Below are positions 36,292 through 45,023 of a DNA stretch of 64,000 bases, piece by piece. Numbering within the stretch: position 1 is the first letter of the stretch; every line of letters begins with the position of its first letter. The translations under genes were made by a program, and so were the position numbers. Source of the stretch: JAJTFW01 sp903922455 (GTDB taxonomy: Bacteria > Bacteroidota > Bacteroidia > AKYH767-A > OLB10); assembly GCA_943329665.2 (NCBI GenBank), contig CALQEU020000004.1:104781-168780 (forward strand), read 5' to 3'. The notes beneath the pieces are model-generated. The model did not search any database. It worked only from the letters and a program-made list of their open reading frames with translations, and was not told the origin of the DNA.

Positions 36292-36299
36292 TATCTTTG
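36292..36299 (+). promoter_or_regulatory. -7 box immediately upstream of the thioredoxin-like gene
   Basis: TATCTTTG is an exact TAnnTTTG match ending 8 bases before the ATG at 36308. Transcription would start about two bases before the codon, giving an almost leaderless mRNA; alternatively ATG 36350 is the real start. A -33 element at normal spacing is not obvious. Confidence 0.55.
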
Positions 36300-36307
36300 C
36301 CAGAACC

Positions 36308-36928
36308 ATGGAAAAAGAACTTGAATTTATTAAAATAAAGAATGCTGCTATGAGCTATTCCGAATATCTATCGATAATAGACGGCCTGCTTTTGCAAGGA
36401 AAAACGACTGGAGAGGATCAAAGTTTAGCACATGTGGAAAAAGCCCCTCTTAACAGACAAAGGATGAAGCGACTTGACAAGACCGCAATAGTTTCTGAGG
36501 AATTAAAATCGCATATTGATCAACTTCCCATACCTATCTCCTTTTTAATTTTAACTGAAGGTTGGTGTGGAGATGCATCTCAAAGTATTCCTTATATCCA
36601 TAAAATGGTAGTTGAATCGAAAGGGAAACTCATGGACTTCTATTTATTGAGAGATGAAAATCTAGCCTTGATGAATCAATTTTTAACCGATGGGAGTAAG
36701 GCTATTCCAAAGGTAATCGCATTTCATTCAGAGACCGGAGATTTTTTATTTAGTTGGGGATCTCGACCCAAGGAAATTCAAAGTTGGTATATGAATTTGA
36801 AAAAGGATATATCTTTAAGCAAAGAGGAGTTAAGTTTACAATTGCATCAATATTATACAAACGATAAAGGACAAAAATTACAAGAAGATTTTATTGAATT
36901 GTTTAATAAAATTTCTTCTGTTTTATAA
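36308..36928 (+). CDS. Thioredoxin-fold protein with a single active-site cysteine
   Basis: A 206-residue cytoplasmic protein of the Thioredoxin_9-like family. The segment FLILTEGWCGDASQSIPYIH corresponds to the WCxxC region, but the second cysteine is Ala (C87-G-D-A90), so it cannot form the usual disulfide. Later segments (DGSKAIPKVIAFHSETGDFL) contain the cis-proline. I start it at ATG 36308, because the TATCTTTG box at 36292-36299 excludes the longer frame that opens at 36185. ATG 36350 (MSYSEYLS) is a second option. Function unknown; a bacilliredoxin-like or non-redox role is possible. Confidence 0.78.
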   Translation: MEKELEFIKIKNAAMSYSEYLSIIDGLLLQGKTTGEDQSLAHVEKAPLNRQRMKRLDKTAIVSEELKSHIDQLPIPISFLILTEGWCGDASQSIPYIHKMVVESKGKLMDFYLLRDENLALMNQFLTDGSKAIPKVIAFHSETGDFLFSWGSRPKEIQSWYMNLKKDISLSKEELSLQLHQYYTNDKGQKLQEDFIELFNKISSVL

Positions 36929-37117
36929 GACGCTTTGGCTGCGTTAAGCAAAAAGACGACACAAAGATCGTACTATTTATTTCACAAAAGTCCAAGGAGA
37001 TTTTAGAGATTTATCTAATCGATACAAGTTAATTTGGCATCAATTATACACCATTGCAGTTTTTCATATTTGAATGCTTTATATTTTGTGAATTCAATAA
37101 GTTAGTAAAAGAAAACT

Positions 37118-37145
37118 TTGCGTCCCGATAGCTATCGGGACGCAA
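37118..37145. repeat. 28-bp perfect palindrome with the CCCGATAGCTATCGGG core
   Basis: TTGCGTCCCGATAG is followed at once by its exact complement. The 16-base core is shared with 63733-63750 and, in part, with 27185-27200, 59172-59183 and 63883-63900. Such palindromes are scattered in intergenic DNA of many Bacteroidota; here it lies between convergent genes and could form a hairpin on either transcript. Confidence 0.8.
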
Positions 37146-37182
37146 CGTTTCTTGCAGAAGCTTTTCTTCGCAAAAATTGCTC

Positions 37183-37216
37183 GCAACCCTCGGCTAGCTC
37201 AGGTTAAAAAGGCGCA
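37183..37216. repeat. Partial copy of the 63.7-kb repeat unit
   Basis: Thirty-four bases beginning GCAACCCTCGGCTAGCTCAG match 63698-63731 with one difference (T for A). The short word CGCTAAGGC follows in both places. It shows that the tandem repeat at the window end belongs to a dispersed family. Confidence 0.75.
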
Positions 37217-37306
37217 GAGGCGCTAAGGCAATGCCACGACAATTTTTCTAGAGGGTGCGTAATGTCCAAAAGAAATAACATAGATTAATATTCAAAACTG
37301 AATTGT

Positions 37307-39883
37307 TTAATAACCTCTCTTAGTTACTTGATTATTTCTTGGATGGTAACTGGTTATCGTTTTCGATTTATGCAAGCTTTTTGCAAATCGTCCATGTACT
37401 TTTAGATAATCTAAAAAATACAGGACTTTTATAGCCACGGTTGTTGATTGAGGATCATTTACTAAATCTCGCATATTATTATTAAAATTATGGCGAACAA
37501 ATTCTTTTTCTGTGGAGATGTTATTCTTATAAACAATATTCAATACACTCCCTGGTGCGAATCTCCATTCGAAAATAAAATCGACGTTAAGAGCATTAAA
37601 ATTGAAATTATTATTTTGATTGTAATTTAAATTTCTAATCAATTCCCCTTCTTCGTCTAAATTAAAATACTGTTTGTATTGGCCGGTGATCCAATAATGA
37701 CGTGCAATTATGGTCAGACTCATATCTCTTTTAAAAATATAAGTGCCATTAAATCTATTTTCCCAAGTATCTAATCTACGACCTCCTAAAAGAGGCTGGT
37801 CGTTTTCATCAAAATTTGCAAAACCAACATTAAAGGGATCATAGTTATATTGCAGATTATAGGTCATGAAAAGTTTATCGCTAGGACGCACTAAAAGAGT
37901 TACAGAATTATTATACCCAAACCTCGTAAACTCATCTATAAAATTTGAAATGTTAAAATTATAATCTAGTGCTACTTTTTTTCTGTAGTCTGTACTGAAT
38001 CCAGCATAAGCATAATAATACCGTAAACCACGGAAAAGCTGTCCAGGCACACGTGCTTCATAAAAATCGTAAGGACGTATTAGTTGTGCACCACCACCCG
38101 CAAAAATCGCATTCCAACTCAACAGATTGGCGAACAAACTTAAGTCGATGCTATTGTCTCCAATTTTTCCTGTTTTATAATCATCAGCTACAAAGAGATT
38201 TAAATTATTGTAAGATTCCCGAATACCTTTCCATGGTTTAAACCGACTAAATCTTAAAAATGCTTCGGTATTATTTTGGCCAGCCACACGAAAAAAACCT
38301 AAATCCGTGGCTCTATAATCGGGGCTCGTGACATTTCGATAACTTCCATAATTAAAAATCCCGCCTTGCTTTTCTAGTCCCAGACTATATTTATAGCCTA
38401 TGGTATTCTCAGAATCATTTCCTTCTTTCTCTTTGTCCACAGCAAAATTTTGTGTGAGCACACCTTCACCAACCCCTAAAAATGTATTTTCCTTATTACT
38501 TAATCGAACACCCGCACCCGAAACATTAGAATCGTCGAATTGATCTCTTCGAATGGTGCTGGCATTTACAAAATAGATATTCGAATTGTTTTTAAATTGT
38601 TGATCAAGCACAATTACATTGTAATTAGTGAAGGGCTCCGTCAACACTTGTCTTTTCTCTCCTGAATTCTTTTCAATGGTAGCATAAGCATTATCCGTGA
38701 TAGCATTAAAAAAACCTATTCCTAAGCCATCATCGGTACGGCCAGAAATTTTCACTGCATTCAGAAGCTTCGCTTGTGTTGGATTTTCAACCAAATTTTC
38801 ATCTTCAGCCACTTCATTGAATACAGAATAATAACCACTGGGTATTTTTCCAATTCGTCTGGAATAGAATAAATTTCCTTTACTAAATAATTCAGTTGCT
38901 TCTCGAAAGAATGGCCTATTCTCGTCGTAAACAACTTCACGATAACTTAAATTTTTTATAATACGGTCGGATTGCACTTGACCAAAGTCAGGAAGTAACG
39001 TCATGTCAAGAGTAAATCGATCGTCAATTCCGTATTTGATATCGGCACCAAAATTATAGGAACTTAAATTTGAATACGATTGAGTCCCATCATCATTCGC
39101 TAAAGGATTATGATCATAGCTTAAAGCAACATAAGGCACAACCGATAAGCGCAAAGGAGTTTTCACATTTTGAATTCCTCTTAAATGTCCCCAATAAAGC
39201 TGTGCATTGGTTGCGGTTGAAGGAGCATAAGACCACATTTGCATTTCCCTCATTCTCCGAATTCTTCTATTAAATTGCAAACCCCATTCTTGAATAGTTG
39301 TAGCTGGAAAACGAAAGGCAGAGTAGGGGATTTCCATCTCAACATACCATCCCTTAGAATCAAAGCTAACATTTGAGTGCCAAACTGCATCAAAAGTAGC
39401 ATCACTAAACTTAGAATCCATTTGTACTCCTGAAGCATAAACTTCAAACACAAAAGCATCTTGTTGGTTATTATAAGGATCCAATTTTATTGAAATTAAA
39501 TCCGCATTTAAGTTTCCATCATCTCTTTTTCCCAACTGCTTCAAAATGCTATCGGCTTTGGTGTCGTAGCAATACGCTCCCACATAAATTGCAAAATCAG
39601 TATATAAAATTTTTACCTCCGTAATTTGAGTGCCTAGCTTACCTTCGTCGGGTCGGGCTTGAATAAAATTAGAGGTCGCTTCAGCCAATGACCATTCCAC
39701 TTCATTCAATTTTCCATCCACTGACGGAGGATTCACCACTCTCAAGGCAGTAGTGGAACGCAACGTATCTGTATCTACTTTTGCACCCCTTGAAATGGTG
39801 AAGTGTAGCGTAAACAGTAGTAATAAATAGATTTGGATGGAACGCGCTGTCATTGATGCACTCAAAAATAGCGTTTTACTCAT
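37307..39883 (-). CDS. CBM9-like / DUF5916 outer-membrane protein
   Basis: An 858-residue exported protein. A signal sequence lies near residues 12-33; ATG 39853 (MTARSIQIYL) is an alternative start that would give a more compact one. A CBM9-like carbohydrate-binding beta-sandwich follows (about 45-230, VNPPSVDGKLNEVEWSLAE and FRFPATTIQEWGLQFNRRIR). The DUF5916 part (about 240-858) is a predicted membrane barrel with many aromatic strand ends. Such proteins are common in Bacteroidota; a role in binding or uptake of glycans is inferred from the CBM only. Its C-terminus (TKRGY) is short and lacks a T9SS domain. Confidence 0.87.
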   Translation of the reverse strand: MSKTLFLSASMTARSIQIYLLLLFTLHFTISRGAKVDTDTLRSTTALRVVNPPSVDGKLNEVEWSLAEATSNFIQARPDEGKLGTQITEVKILYTDFAIYVGAYCYDTKADSILKQLGKRDDGNLNADLISIKLDPYNNQQDAFVFEVYASGVQMDSKFSDATFDAVWHSNVSFDSKGWYVEMEIPYSAFRFPATTIQEWGLQFNRRIRRMREMQMWSYAPSTATNAQLYWGHLRGIQNVKTPLRLSVVPYVALSYDHNPLANDDGTQSYSNLSSYNFGADIKYGIDDRFTLDMTLLPDFGQVQSDRIIKNLSYREVVYDENRPFFREATELFSKGNLFYSRRIGKIPSGYYSVFNEVAEDENLVENPTQAKLLNAVKISGRTDDGLGIGFFNAITDNAYATIEKNSGEKRQVLTEPFTNYNVIVLDQQFKNNSNIYFVNASTIRRDQFDDSNVSGAGVRLSNKENTFLGVGEGVLTQNFAVDKEKEGNDSENTIGYKYSLGLEKQGGIFNYGSYRNVTSPDYRATDLGFFRVAGQNNTEAFLRFSRFKPWKGIRESYNNLNLFVADDYKTGKIGDNSIDLSLFANLLSWNAIFAGGGAQLIRPYDFYEARVPGQLFRGLRYYYAYAGFSTDYRKKVALDYNFNISNFIDEFTRFGYNNSVTLLVRPSDKLFMTYNLQYNYDPFNVGFANFDENDQPLLGGRRLDTWENRFNGTYIFKRDMSLTIIARHYWITGQYKQYFNLDEEGELIRNLNYNQNNNFNFNALNVDFIFEWRFAPGSVLNIVYKNNISTEKEFVRHNFNNNMRDLVNDPQSTTVAIKVLYFLDYLKVHGRFAKSLHKSKTITSYHPRNNQVTKRGY

Positions 39884-39969
39884 CCATTGCCAATGAAATT
39901 AACGCTGTATTAACAGAATTCGTCTAAGGCGTCGTTAGCTCCGACAAAACAACAAAATATTCAGACCAG

Positions 39970-41001
39970 CTAATCAATATGCAATATTCGATGCTTCAAT
40001 TGATCAATAAAGTCAGAAAAATTCATGTCCTTCCTAGAAATGTATTGCTGAATTTTTACAGGACTTGAGTCCTTGTCAAGAATTTTAAAATAGAATATAA
40101 ATGTCTTTTCATTGTCAAGGTTGGGGGAGAAATTAGATTTTCCAAAGCGAACATCATAAAATGCTAGAGAGTCATTTTTTTCTTCTACAATAAAATAATC
40201 CTTCGAAAACCAACGCAACTTAGCAACTCCATCCTTATCTTTTATTTTGTCCAACAAATATTCGTTTTTCTTAAATCCTTCAAATCGAATAGTGGGTTGA
40301 TCTTGCAAAATGCTATAGTATCCTATATAACACATGCTATCGTCTTTGGCTACAGCACACCAAAGTAAATTTGAAAATATGACTGGATTTGAAAGATAGT
40401 CGTTCGGAATAATTTTTTGATTAGCAAGAGCTGCTTCAAATTTTTGATTCACATAAAATTTATTTGCAATGGTCAATAGAAAATAGAGATGTGCAATGAT
40501 TAGCCCAACATAATTCATCTTGATGGCCATCGAAGGATGCTTTCTACGCAACACCAATGTAAAAGAGGTTCCGATCAATAAGGGTAATGTATATCCAGGA
40601 TCAACAATGGCAATGCTATTTAGCGCAACGCGGTAATCACTAAAGGGCAAGAAGAGTTGAGTACCATACAATGTAAATGCATCGAGCAAAGGGTGCGTAA
40701 AGATTCCAATGAAGAATACATCTAACCAAACCCGAAAAGTGATTTCAGGCTTTTTCCGATAAAGCTTTCGCATAAGCCAAGCCATAATAGGGGCTACAGC
40801 AAAAGCAAAAATCAAACTATGACTAATTCCACGATGTCCCGAAAGTTTTTGTAATTCCGTAAAAAAAGGATTGAACAAAATATCCAAGTCAGGGATGGTA
40901 CCAGCGATACCACCCCATAAAATGGCTTTACTTCCAATTTTTTTTCCTGCGACTAATTCACCAAGAGCTGCACCAAGTGCAAATTGAGTAATACTATCCA
41001 A
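39970..41001 (-). CDS. YdjM-like membrane-bound metal-dependent hydrolase
   Basis: A 343-residue inner-membrane protein of the YdjM (PF04307, LexA-binding/metal-dependent hydrolase) family. It opens DSITQFALGAALGELVAGKK and carries GTIPDLDILFNPF, SGHRGISHSLIFAFAVAP and THPLLDAFTLYGTQLFLPFS, whose His and Asp residues are the presumed metal ligands. Four or five membrane segments are followed by a soluble C-terminal domain of about 140 residues. The family's usual first residues MDSITQ coincide with a TTG codon (complement of 40999-41001). This lies one base after the cphA stop, so it is probably translated by coupling to cphA. Confidence 0.85.
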   Translation of the reverse strand: MDSITQFALGAALGELVAGKKIGSKAILWGGIAGTIPDLDILFNPFFTELQKLSGHRGISHSLIFAFAVAPIMAWLMRKLYRKKPEITFRVWLDVFFIGIFTHPLLDAFTLYGTQLFLPFSDYRVALNSIAIVDPGYTLPLLIGTSFTLVLRRKHPSMAIKMNYVGLIIAHLYFLLTIANKFYVNQKFEAALANQKIIPNDYLSNPVIFSNLLWCAVAKDDSMCYIGYYSILQDQPTIRFEGFKKNEYLLDKIKDKDGVAKLRWFSKDYFIVEEKNDSLAFYDVRFGKSNFSPNLDNEKTFIFYFKILDKDSSPVKIQQYISRKDMNFSDFIDQLKHRILHID

Positions 41002-41002
41002 T

Positions 41003-43687
41003 TTACTTCGTCGCTTCTGGTTGTGCAGGTTCTACATGTTCATGTTGATTCGGAATATCATCAACGCTCAATTCAAATTTATCTTCCACATCTTTATACT
41101 TCATTACCTGCTCCAATGCGTCAGGAACTACATCGCTACAAATTACAATGAATGAACCTTTCTTTGCATTTTTAAAAGCATAATCAATCGCTTCTGGTTC
41201 ACTAGGAATAACAACATGTTTTTTCTTTGGATCCACTGAATGCATTCCTTCAACCATCAAATTGATAATTTCATTCTCTGATCTTCCACGCAAATTTCGA
41301 TCTTGACGAATAACAATTTCATCAAACATTTTTGCTGCTAAGGCCCCTAATGCAAAAATGTCTGCATCTCTACGATCGCCCACACCTGCTATGATACCAA
41401 TTTTTGGCGTTGCATCAATTTTTTCTAGGAACTTAGAAATAGCCAGGAATCCAGCAGGATTATGAGCATAATCCACCATGACACTGTATTTCTTAAACTC
41501 AAACAAATTCATTCGACCTGGAGTTTGAACAGGAGATGGAATGAATGTATCGAGTGCTAATCGAATATCTCCAATATCGAAATTACGAATGAAGCTCGCT
41601 AATACCGCTGGTAAAATATTTTGAATCATAAACGCCGCCTTACCACGGAAGGTAAGCGGAATATTGATGATTTTTTCCACTCTAATTTTCCAAGTTCCTT
41701 TACAAATGGTGATGTACCCATTTTCGGCAATAGCAGCTAATCCGCCTTTGCTACAATGTTTCGCAACTAGCGCATTGTTTTCATCCATTGAAAAATATGC
41801 AACGTTACAATCGAGTCCCTTCGCCATATTGGAAACGAGTTCATCATCTGCATTTAAAATCGCATATCCACTTGGCATCACCGCTTCAGGAACAATCGAT
41901 TTCACGCGAGCCATATCTTCTAGGGTATTGATGTCTTTAAGTCCTAAATGATCTGCAGCAACATTGGTAACAATTCCAATATCGCATTTATGAAATCCTA
42001 ATCCAGCTCGTAAAATACCACCGCGTGCAGTTTCTAGTACAGCAAAATCAACAGTAGGATCTTTCAACACAAACTCCGCACTTAGAGGACCTGTACAGTC
42101 GCCTCTTTGCATCATGATATTCTGAATATAAATTCCATCCGTCGTTGTAAAACCAACTTTATATCCAGCTGTTTTGGCAATATGCGCCATCAATCTGGTC
42201 GTAGTCGTTTTACCGTTAGTTCCTGTGATGGCCACAATAGGAATACGAATTTCTGCACCAGGAGGAAACAACATATCAATAACCGGCTCTGCCACATTAC
42301 GAGGCAAACCTTCCGTAGGAGCTAAGTGCATTCTAAATCCAGGAGCAGCATTTACTTCTAAAATAGCACCACCGGTTTCTGAAATAGGAAGCGAAATATC
42401 ATCCGTCATGATGTCGATACCACAAACATCCAAACCAATAATTCGAGCAATTCGTTCGGCCATAAAAACATTATGCGGATGTACTTGATCGGTTACATCG
42501 GTAGCTGTTCCGCCTGTAGAAATATTTGCAGTCGATTTCAAAAATAAAATTTCATCTTTTGGTAAAATAGAATCTAAAGTAAGATCACGCTCTTTCAATA
42601 TTTGTTTCGTGTTATCATCTACTTTAATAGAGGTTAACACCTTTTCATGACCGTATCCTCTTCGTGGATCTTTATTCACAGCATCAATCAATGCCATGAT
42701 TCTGCTTTTTCCATCTCCAACCACTAAAGCAGGAGTACGTTTTGCAGCTGCCACAAATTTATAGTCGATCACTAATACTCGATGATCAAATCCAGTGATG
42801 AACTTTTCACAGATCACCGCTCTGGAAATTTTCTTAGCAGCGGCTAATGCGTCAATCGCTTCTTCACGACTACGAATATTAATAGTTGCACCTCGACCAT
42901 GATTTCCATTTACAGGTTTTATCACCATCGGATAACCAATCGAATCAATGGCTCTGTCTAAATCCTCTTCATCGTAAATAATTCTTCCTTTCGGAACAGA
43001 AATATTTGCGGCTTCAAGCAAATTCTTAGTCTCTTCTTTATCACATGCAATTTCCACAGCAATGCTTCCCGTATTACTTGTTACGGTAGCTTGAATACGC
43101 TTTTGATTTTTCCCATATCCCAACATCACCAAAGAATGACGATTGAGTCGAATCCATGGAATTCCACGAGCTGCAGCTTCTTGAACGATTGAACCTGTAC
43201 TTGGTCCAAGGCGTTCATCCTCTCGAATTTCACGCATCGTTTGAATATCATCTTCTAAGTCATAAATTTCGTCATCAACTAACGCCTCGACTATACGAAC
43301 TGCGGCTTTTGCAGCATAAATACCTACTTTTTCTTCCATGTAGGCAAAAACAACATTGTAGACTCCATGCTCAGAGGTAGATCGAGTTCTACCAAAACCC
43401 ACATCCATAGCAGCCAGTGTTTGAATCTCTAAAGCAATATGCTCTACAACGTGCCCCATCCAAGTTCCTTCCTTGACTCGATTAAAAAATCCTCCCGGAC
43501 AACCTTCTGAACATTCGTGTTCGTACATGCTAGGAAACATTTTTTCGAGGCGCTCGCTGAAGCCATCAATCAAATTGCTGGGCCTTTCTTCCATTTCTTC
43601 AAGGTCCAACTTCATAACAATTAAAAAATGTCGACGAATAGACCAATAGTTGGGACCCCGCATTGCCCTGATTTCACGTATCTTCAT
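41003..43687 (-). CDS. cphA: Cyanophycin synthetase
   Basis: ATP-dependent synthesis of the storage polymer multi-L-arginyl-poly-L-aspartate. The 894 residues show all three parts: an N-terminal domain (1-about 210, with MKIREIRAMRGPNYWSIRRH typical of CphA1), an ATP-grasp domain (about 220-475, with VIKPVNGNHGRGATINI and ISETGGAILEVNAAPGF), and a Mur-ligase-like domain with P-loop GTNGKTTTT (489-497), LETARGGILRAGLGF and VDYAHNPAG. No inactivating change is visible. It is divergent from cyanophycinase with a 163-base intergenic region. Confidence 0.95.
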   Translation of the reverse strand: MKIREIRAMRGPNYWSIRRHFLIVMKLDLEEMEERPSNLIDGFSERLEKMFPSMYEHECSEGCPGGFFNRVKEGTWMGHVVEHIALEIQTLAAMDVGFGRTRSTSEHGVYNVVFAYMEEKVGIYAAKAAVRIVEALVDDEIYDLEDDIQTMREIREDERLGPSTGSIVQEAAARGIPWIRLNRHSLVMLGYGKNQKRIQATVTSNTGSIAVEIACDKEETKNLLEAANISVPKGRIIYDEEDLDRAIDSIGYPMVIKPVNGNHGRGATINIRSREEAIDALAAAKKISRAVICEKFITGFDHRVLVIDYKFVAAAKRTPALVVGDGKSRIMALIDAVNKDPRRGYGHEKVLTSIKVDDNTKQILKERDLTLDSILPKDEILFLKSTANISTGGTATDVTDQVHPHNVFMAERIARIIGLDVCGIDIMTDDISLPISETGGAILEVNAAPGFRMHLAPTEGLPRNVAEPVIDMLFPPGAEIRIPIVAITGTNGKTTTTRLMAHIAKTAGYKVGFTTTDGIYIQNIMMQRGDCTGPLSAEFVLKDPTVDFAVLETARGGILRAGLGFHKCDIGIVTNVAADHLGLKDINTLEDMARVKSIVPEAVMPSGYAILNADDELVSNMAKGLDCNVAYFSMDENNALVAKHCSKGGLAAIAENGYITICKGTWKIRVEKIINIPLTFRGKAAFMIQNILPAVLASFIRNFDIGDIRLALDTFIPSPVQTPGRMNLFEFKKYSVMVDYAHNPAGFLAISKFLEKIDATPKIGIIAGVGDRRDADIFALGALAAKMFDEIVIRQDRNLRGRSENEIINLMVEGMHSVDPKKKHVVIPSEPEAIDYAFKNAKKGSFIVICSDVVPDALEQVMKYKDVEDKFELSVDDIPNQHEHVEPAQPEATK

Positions 43688-43850
43688 AATAATTTCTTAA
43701 TAAAGTTTTAATTTTCGACTTGTTAATAAACCGAATGTAGGTGTATGGTCGACACGATGAAATTAAGAATAGTTTCGTAATCAACCAAAAACTGAATAAA
43801 ATTCAATTATTTATTCTCCAAAAAGGACATTTATTAATAGGCATGTCATT

Positions 43851-44726
43851 ATGAAAGGTAAACTAATAGCGATTGGGGGGAATGAAGACAAAGGGAATGA
43901 GTTGGAGCCGAATATTCAGCAACGAAACAACTTAAATTACTTTGAATTACAGATTTTATCGAGGATTGTTGATGAATGCAAAGGGCAGAAAAATGCTCAT
44001 ATTGAAGTGATTACATCGGCTTCTAGCATTCCTGAAGAAGTAGGTGAAAACTATTTGACAGCCTTTGGGAAAATTGGATGTACGAATGTGCAAAGTATGC
44101 ATATCCGTAATCGTGCAGATGCGCAGAATCCTGAATTTATTGATCGGATAAAGCAGTGTGATGGCGTGATGTTATCAGGAGGAAATCAATTGCGTTTAAG
44201 CACTATTTTTGGAGGGACTGAGATTTTAAGAATCCTACAAAATCGAGTGAACAATGAAGATTTTGTTTTAGCCGGAACGAGTGCAGGTGCAATGGCCATG
44301 AGCAATACCATGATTTATCAAGGATCCAGTGCAGGAGCATTAATAAAAGGAGAGGTAAAAATTACAACAGGTTTGGCTTTTATGAAAGATGTAATTATCG
44401 ATTCGCACTTTGATAAACGAGGTCGATTTGGAAGATTAGCTCAAGCGGTTGCATCGAATCCTTCGTGCATTGGAATTGGTTTAGGAGAAGATACAGGTGT
44501 GGTTGTTACCGATGGCAATCACTTAGAAGCGATCGGATCTGGATTGGTAATTATTGTTGATGGTTATGGAATTCGACATTCTAATATCGCTGATTTAAAT
44601 GATGGTACTCCCATCAGCATCGAAAATTTAGTAGTGCATGTAATGACGAAAGGAAATACTTTTAACTTAAAAGAAAGACAATTTGCTGCAGAAGAGAAAG
44701 TAGATTTTTTAAATTCTCAACAATAA
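43851..44726 (+). CDS. cphB: Cyanophycinase
   Basis: Cytoplasmic serine exopeptidase (family S51) that releases beta-Asp-Arg dipeptides from cyanophycin. The nucleophile Ser144 lies in AGTSAGAMAM, the GGNQ loop is at 110-113 and the catalytic His186 is in IIDSHFDKRGRFGR. Its 291 residues lack a signal peptide, so it acts on intracellular polymer made by the divergent CphA. The ATG at 43851 fits the family start (MKGKLIAIGGNEDKG). A bulged hairpin with a T-run follows the stop. Confidence 0.95.
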   Translation: MKGKLIAIGGNEDKGNELEPNIQQRNNLNYFELQILSRIVDECKGQKNAHIEVITSASSIPEEVGENYLTAFGKIGCTNVQSMHIRNRADAQNPEFIDRIKQCDGVMLSGGNQLRLSTIFGGTEILRILQNRVNNEDFVLAGTSAGAMAMSNTMIYQGSSAGALIKGEVKITTGLAFMKDVIIDSHFDKRGRFGRLAQAVASNPSCIGIGLGEDTGVVVTDGNHLEAIGSGLVIIVDGYGIRHSNIADLNDGTPISIENLVVHVMTKGNTFNLKERQFAAEEKVDFLNSQQ

Positions 44727-44736
44727 TAAAATCATC

Positions 44737-44792
44737 TCCCCATCAGCAAATTCCGCTAAATGCGTGAACGCTTCTGAGTGGGGATTTTTTTT
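44737..44792 (+). terminator. Intrinsic terminator after cphB
   Basis: TCCCCATCAG (44737-44746) pairs with CTGA-G-TGGGGA (44774-44784) through a one-base bulge; the loop contains a small GCG-TGAA-CGC hairpin. Eight T's (44785-44792) follow. It starts 11 bases after the stop codon. Confidence 0.7.
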
Positions 44793-44795
44793 GAG

Positions 44796-45011
44796 CTAGT
44801 ACTCTTCAATAATTATAACTCTCTTTTTTACTTTTTTACCTTTACGCGATTTTCTTGTTGACTTTTCATCATGGATGTATTTATCGATATCCGATGAATC
44901 CCAATAAAAATCATTGCTATCATACATTTTCATTGTTCTAATTTCTTTGTCAATTTTCCCATCTTGCTTTCTTCCATTGTCGCCGATCAACCTTAATTTT
45001 AATATTTTCAT
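44796..45011 (-). CDS. Hypothetical small basic protein, doubtful
   Basis: A 71-codon frame from ATG (complement of 45009-45011) to TAG. The product starts MKILKLRLIGDN and ends in a lysine/arginine-rich segment (STRKSRKGKKVKKR) and IIIEEY. I do not recognise it. A GAGGAA purine run stands directly before the ATG. It is divergent from the winged-helix gene with only 12 bases between the two starts, and it could be a chance frame; the tight spacing argues that at most one of the two is expressed in the usual way. Confidence 0.35.
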   Translation of the reverse strand: MKILKLRLIGDNGRKQDGKIDKEIRTMKMYDSNDFYWDSSDIDKYIHDEKSTRKSRKGKKVKKRVIIIEEY

Positions 45012-45023
45012 TTCCTCTACAAA

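Larger units (their letters stand above)
36929..37306. other. Intergenic region with dispersed repeats
   Basis: A 378-base gap between the convergent thioredoxin-like and DUF5916 genes. It contains a 28-bp perfect palindrome (37118-37145) and a 34-base block (37183-37216) that matches the end-of-window 150-bp repeat with one mismatch, then CGCTAAGG. No coding frame was seen. Confidence 0.7.

Noticed and set aside
36185..36307. 41-residue N-terminal extension of the thioredoxin-like protein
   Set aside because: The extension overlaps the divergent barrel gene's start region and the TATCTTTG promoter box; family members begin near MEKELEF.
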